From Synanceia verrucosa (taxonomy: Eukaryota; Chordata; Actinopteri; Perciformes; Synanceiidae), in NCBI GenBank assembly GCA_029721515.1, contig CM056550.1, positions 28,860,619-28,924,618 of the forward strand: DNA of 64,000 nucleotides, read 5' to 3'. The notes beneath the pieces are model-generated. The model did no database searches, was not told where the DNA came from, and worked only from the letters and a program-made list of their open reading frames with translations. This document shows, piece by piece, positions 60,236-64,000 of the stretch (position 1 is the stretch's first letter; every line of letters starts with the position of its first letter). The translations under genes and the position numbers were made by a program.

Positions 60236-63200
60236 TTTCTAGTTGTATAATGTGATGCTGATAGACTGATTACAGGATTTTGGGTTGATTATGCTCTGAA
60301 CATCTTAGCATCTTAACCTGGTTATCACAAGCCTGTTAGCAGGCACAGTTGTCCTCTAAATGCAGTCATTGGACCCCCAAGTGTTACTTTGTCCGAAACT
60401 AGAGATGAGGGAATTCTTAGGGAAGAGAGAAGTTTAACTGACTCATGGGAACATATGAAGTGCTTCCAATGCATCAGTATCTCACTCCAACATGCTTTAT
60501 TGCTGCTTTGTGCTGCTGCAGAAACAATGCACAAACGACAACCTTGCAGGTAAGCATCGAGGTGTCGGCAGTTAATTCACAATAATCTGGTGCTGGTTGC
60601 ACAAAATGGAGACAGTGGATTTGCTGTGCCTTATTGTGGCCTCAGTGTGACATCAGCACTGCAGAGTAGAGATGGAACAGATACCTGCTGCCTTCAGATG
60701 TAGTCACATGTGTAAAAAGGAAAGCTGTCGGTATTGTCTGTCAGTATATGATGATTCTGTCTCTCTGATGTTGATGTTATAATCAGAATTAAAGCTGCAA
60801 GTTTCCTGTGCGATCACACGTCAGCATTCCTCCAACTCCCCCTCTCTCTGAGTTTCTCTTTCTGTGTTTCTGTCATTGAGCTGAATCAAAATGAGAACAT
60901 CCTTGCCAGCATGACAGATAGACCTGATTTAGGAAAGATTACGAAGTAAGTTCATTCTTGCTATTTTTTACTCAATGGAACACAATAAATTGAGAACCAA
61001 ACTTCAAACTCACCATTTTTCAGGGATCATTCAGTGTTCATTTGTGTTCCTCTCTATGATAAAACTATATGTTTGCAGTTGTACTAATCCTCTTTTCAAC
61101 ACCCGGCATTATTTTTAATCCGTGCTGAAAGTGGGTTTAATTTTCCTCTTCCAGCCTGGAGGTCGAGACAGAAATAGGACTCAAACAGACTTTTGAGAGT
61201 TAAACTGACTGAAGGATCAGCGACCGTACAGTAGAAGTAGTATGCACAGATGGGTCACCGAGAGATCAGGATAGGATCATTGAATTAAGGGGGTGATGAG
61301 TAATGTGCAGATGTACTGTCATTAAGTTACTTTATAACGTCCATCTTCTTGAGTTGACTCACAAAGGGAAACCTGAATATGTCGACTGATAAGTGAGGTA
61401 TTTTATGAAAACCATTTTCTACTGTAACAACTGATGGATGTACAGTGTAGCCACCACAGGTCACTTGACAGCCATACAATAATATTGAACCACTTCAGCT
61501 TTTCCCCAGGAAATAGATCAAAATAGACAATGAGCATCTTTTATCTATGTCTATATACTCGAAACACTCAGATATTATTTAACACTGTTGATTATATCAA
61601 TAAATATACATTTTCTTATTGTCATACCAAATAGTCAATGACTGTGTTTACATGCCCAAAATATTCTGTTTTTTTCTTTCTCTGTCTGGCCAGTAACGTT
61701 TTCTTTTCTTAGGTCATGCAAAGTTTAGACTAATTTCCCATTATACGTGTCCAAAAGTGCTCTTAAAACCTTAATAATATTGGTATAACCCACGTCAGAA
61801 TGTGCTCCTTTTGGAATAAGTAATTTAGAGCATAAGGATATATTTGGAGTAATAGGGGAATATTAGTTTGAATAGAAGACAGTAAATTGAAGACATTGTT
61901 TCACTGCGATCATAACAGACACTAGACTAGTTTTAGTATTTTTGCAGTATTTGTTAACCCCTGTCGTAATCCTGCGTCCTTTTCTTGATCTCACCCCAAT
62001 GAATAGCATACTGTCAAAAAGGAATTTTAATCTGCCTGTTATGCAGCAATATATTGGTCTCCGAACTTCAATGCCCGCTTGATGACAGTGCTGTCCCCCA
62101 GCCAGAGGTCTCCTGAGGGACTCCTGACTTCTCTATGAAGATCCTGAATGACTCTTCTCTGTTTCTTTGAAACCACAGTTAACCTCCATTTTTTCCCTCT
62201 AAATATTCTTTTCAGAGCCAATTCTCTCTCTCCCTCCAATCCCCTCTATCTCACCCTAATGTGGCATCTGTGGGCAATTACCATTATATTTTCATACAAG
62301 GCCAGCCAACAGAGGAAGCTGTTGTATTGGCGCTCTCAGCGTGAGCTCGCTGGCAGCGTTGAGGGACGACAGGAAGGAGGGACGGCGGGAGGGATGGATG
62401 GCCGCTGAGGAGGTCTATTCATGTCTCCAGAAGAGGCCACACTCGAGCAGACTCTTATTGTGACGGCGACCTTCCTGTCACCATGCAGCTAAGACGAAGT
62501 GGCTTCATATGAGGGTCAGCTGAGCTTATCTCTTTGTTTCTCATGCTGTGTGTCAACTCTTCATTCTTTTTCCATGTCTGTTGCTCTGTGTTGTTTGAGT
62601 TAAGATTTATTGACTTCTCTTTGTGCTACCTTTCAAGCAGACATAAATTCTAAACTGATAGATTTAAGCAAGTTAGCATAATGGGTACTTAAACTAAGTA
62701 AGACACATAAGATATGTAGCAAAAATATGGATGAGAGTAGAATTTATGGCTATGACAAGAAGAGTAGTTACATGACATTTGAACTTTTTTTTTTTTTTTT
62801 TTTTTACTTATTTTGTAGTATGGAATGTTAGAAAAGGCTTGATCGAGTAATATTAGTCAAATAGGTTAGATCAATTTTATCCTTAAGCAAGAGAACGTTC
62901 TACAATTGAATAAAATAAATGAACAAAAATAAATTGGAAGACCCTGGAAAATAACATCAATAAATAAATAAAAATATATTATTATAAATAAAAATATTAT
63001 ATATTATATAGAAATATATAAATAAAGTGGAATACAGTACAACCACTAGTTTAATTTAAACATAAGCATATTATACAGTAGAATAGATAAAAAATAGTGT
63101 TTATATCAGAGATTTTAGGCTGATATAATCCGATACTTGTTTTTTTTTTTGTTTTTTTTGCTGATATCAGACCGATATCAATATTAGGACATCTCTACTT

Positions 63201-64000
63201 TTAACCTTATGTTCTGTCATTTCCCAGGAATGTCCAGTGTGCAGCGCAGTCTGGTCAGTATAAGTCAGTGTTGACCTTTGGTTTTCAAGGAAATTCAAAG
63301 CGGGCTGTTGCGAATATTGTTTTCTGGTGAGTCATAGGGAGACAGTGTTCCTAATTTTACAGATGTGGTCAACATCAGCTCCTCTACTGATATTTGTTTT
63401 ACCGGCAGTACTTTGAGGGTGATAAATGCCTGTAGTCAACAAACATGACATTGTTGCTGTATTGATCAGTGCAAAAATGGTTGTACTCATGAAGACTCAA
63501 AAACAGACTTGACCTCAATTACATGAACCTCATAATTATAAGTTCAGTTTGCCCTGTTTGGTTACAAAAGTGTTTTGGAGTTCTGCCTTTTCGGTGCTCT
63601 TTGCGGATGTTTTTGGTCGTCAGTTTGTAGTTTTTGGCAAACTCAGTAGTTGTAGAAAACAGCAAGAAGAAAGACTTGGTTTCGTTCAACTGAATCAACT
63701 GGAAAGTAAAAGAAAATAAGCATGTATGAACCTGCTTTTACTCCTTTATGTGCTCCTCTTTTAGCCACTGTGTCAGGACAGGTGGATCTGTCGTGCTTGT
63801 TGAGGCCCTTCTTGTTTAGATTGAGTAATAACAGGAAGGAAAAAAAAGTCTGAAAAGTACAAACAAAGAAACAAAAAAAGTGAGCGAGATCCTGTTTCAC
63901 TTCCTCTCATCCCTCATCTTCCATCACTCCATCCTGCTTCTCTCACCAGCTTCTAATTTTTATTGGGAAACTTCATCATCCTCCATCCTCTCCAGTCCTG

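Larger units (their letters stand above)
57173..64000. other. Right-hand region without recognised coding sequence
   Basis: Probably a first intron if the candidate exon ending at 57,172 is real. Contents: GT/CA microsatellites, an AT-rich TATATACAGTATG-type repeat (58,380-58,605), a SINE head, a hairpin MITE (59,894-60,235), and two short exon-like segments (60,522-60,549 and 60,881-60,945) without known homology. The T-run at 62,788-62,805 and AATAAA-rich DNA near 62,910-63,030 carry no gene. Confidence 0.45.

Noticed and set aside
62039..62239. 66-aa basic minus-strand frame resembling a transposon-derived piece
   Set aside because: No motif could be matched with confidence; too short to call.
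1..64000. CRISPR arrays, prophage, operons or bacterial mobile elements
   Set aside because: Spliced vertebrate genes throughout; the tandem repeats are eukaryotic micro- and minisatellites without spacer structure.

Overview
This is a vertebrate nuclear window, almost certainly from a teleost fish. Its genes are split into exons with GT-AG introns. The predicted proteins match fish versions of known families. It is rich in fish-type interspersed repeats and microsatellites. The gene order arhgap17 / lcmt1 / aqp8-aqp8 / globins identifies the teleost 'LA' hemoglobin locus, named after the flanking LCMT1 and AQP8 genes. It is one of two globin loci that teleosts kept after their genome duplication.

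Layout from left to right. (1) About 259-20,080, minus strand: arhgap17 (RICH1/nadrin). Eighteen coding exons can be placed from the start codon through the N-BAR domain, the RhoGAP domain and part of the proline-rich tail; the 3' end lies beyond the left edge. (2) 20,081-22,426: spacer between divergent genes, carrying both promoters. (3) 22,427-29,342, plus: lcmt1, complete in 11 exons. Intron 9 holds a broken Tc1-like transposon nested inside an older short element. (4) 30,275-33,688 and 35,311-37,551, plus: two tandem aqp8 genes with five exons each. The second has NPP instead of NPA in its first pore loop. (5) 38,699-47,370: the globin cluster. It holds an intact adult-type alpha globin (minus), a beta-globin pseudogene with deletions and frameshifts (plus), and an intact alphaD-like globin (minus). 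Between them lie a probable solo LTR, a SINE, a 38-bp minisatellite and an unassigned exon-like reading frame. (6) 48-52 kb: repeat-rich DNA with two intact intron-containing tRNA-Ile(UAU) genes in a duplicated segment, decayed tRNA fragments, and a head-to-head SINE pair. (7) 52-64 kb: no recognised protein. It contains a pair of inverted 100-bp repeats, a GC-rich GAGGAG-type segment ending in a strong splice donor near 57,172 (a candidate 5' untranslated exon of a plus-strand gene continuing off the right edge), several microsatellites and a hairpin MITE.

The genes do not form a pathway. lcmt1 (PP2A methylation), arhgap17 (Rho GTPase control) and aqp8 (water/H2O2/ammonia channel) are conserved bystanders of the erythroid globin cluster. 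The cluster appears to have lost its beta gene here, so its alpha chains would need beta chains from the other globin locus. The most interesting items are the lesions of the beta pseudogene, a charge-losing substitution in the alphaD-like chain at the alpha1-beta2 contact, two GC-AG introns in arhgap17, the NPP aquaporin, and the duplicated tRNA-Ile(UAU) block. I found no clear sign of a wholly new genetic system.
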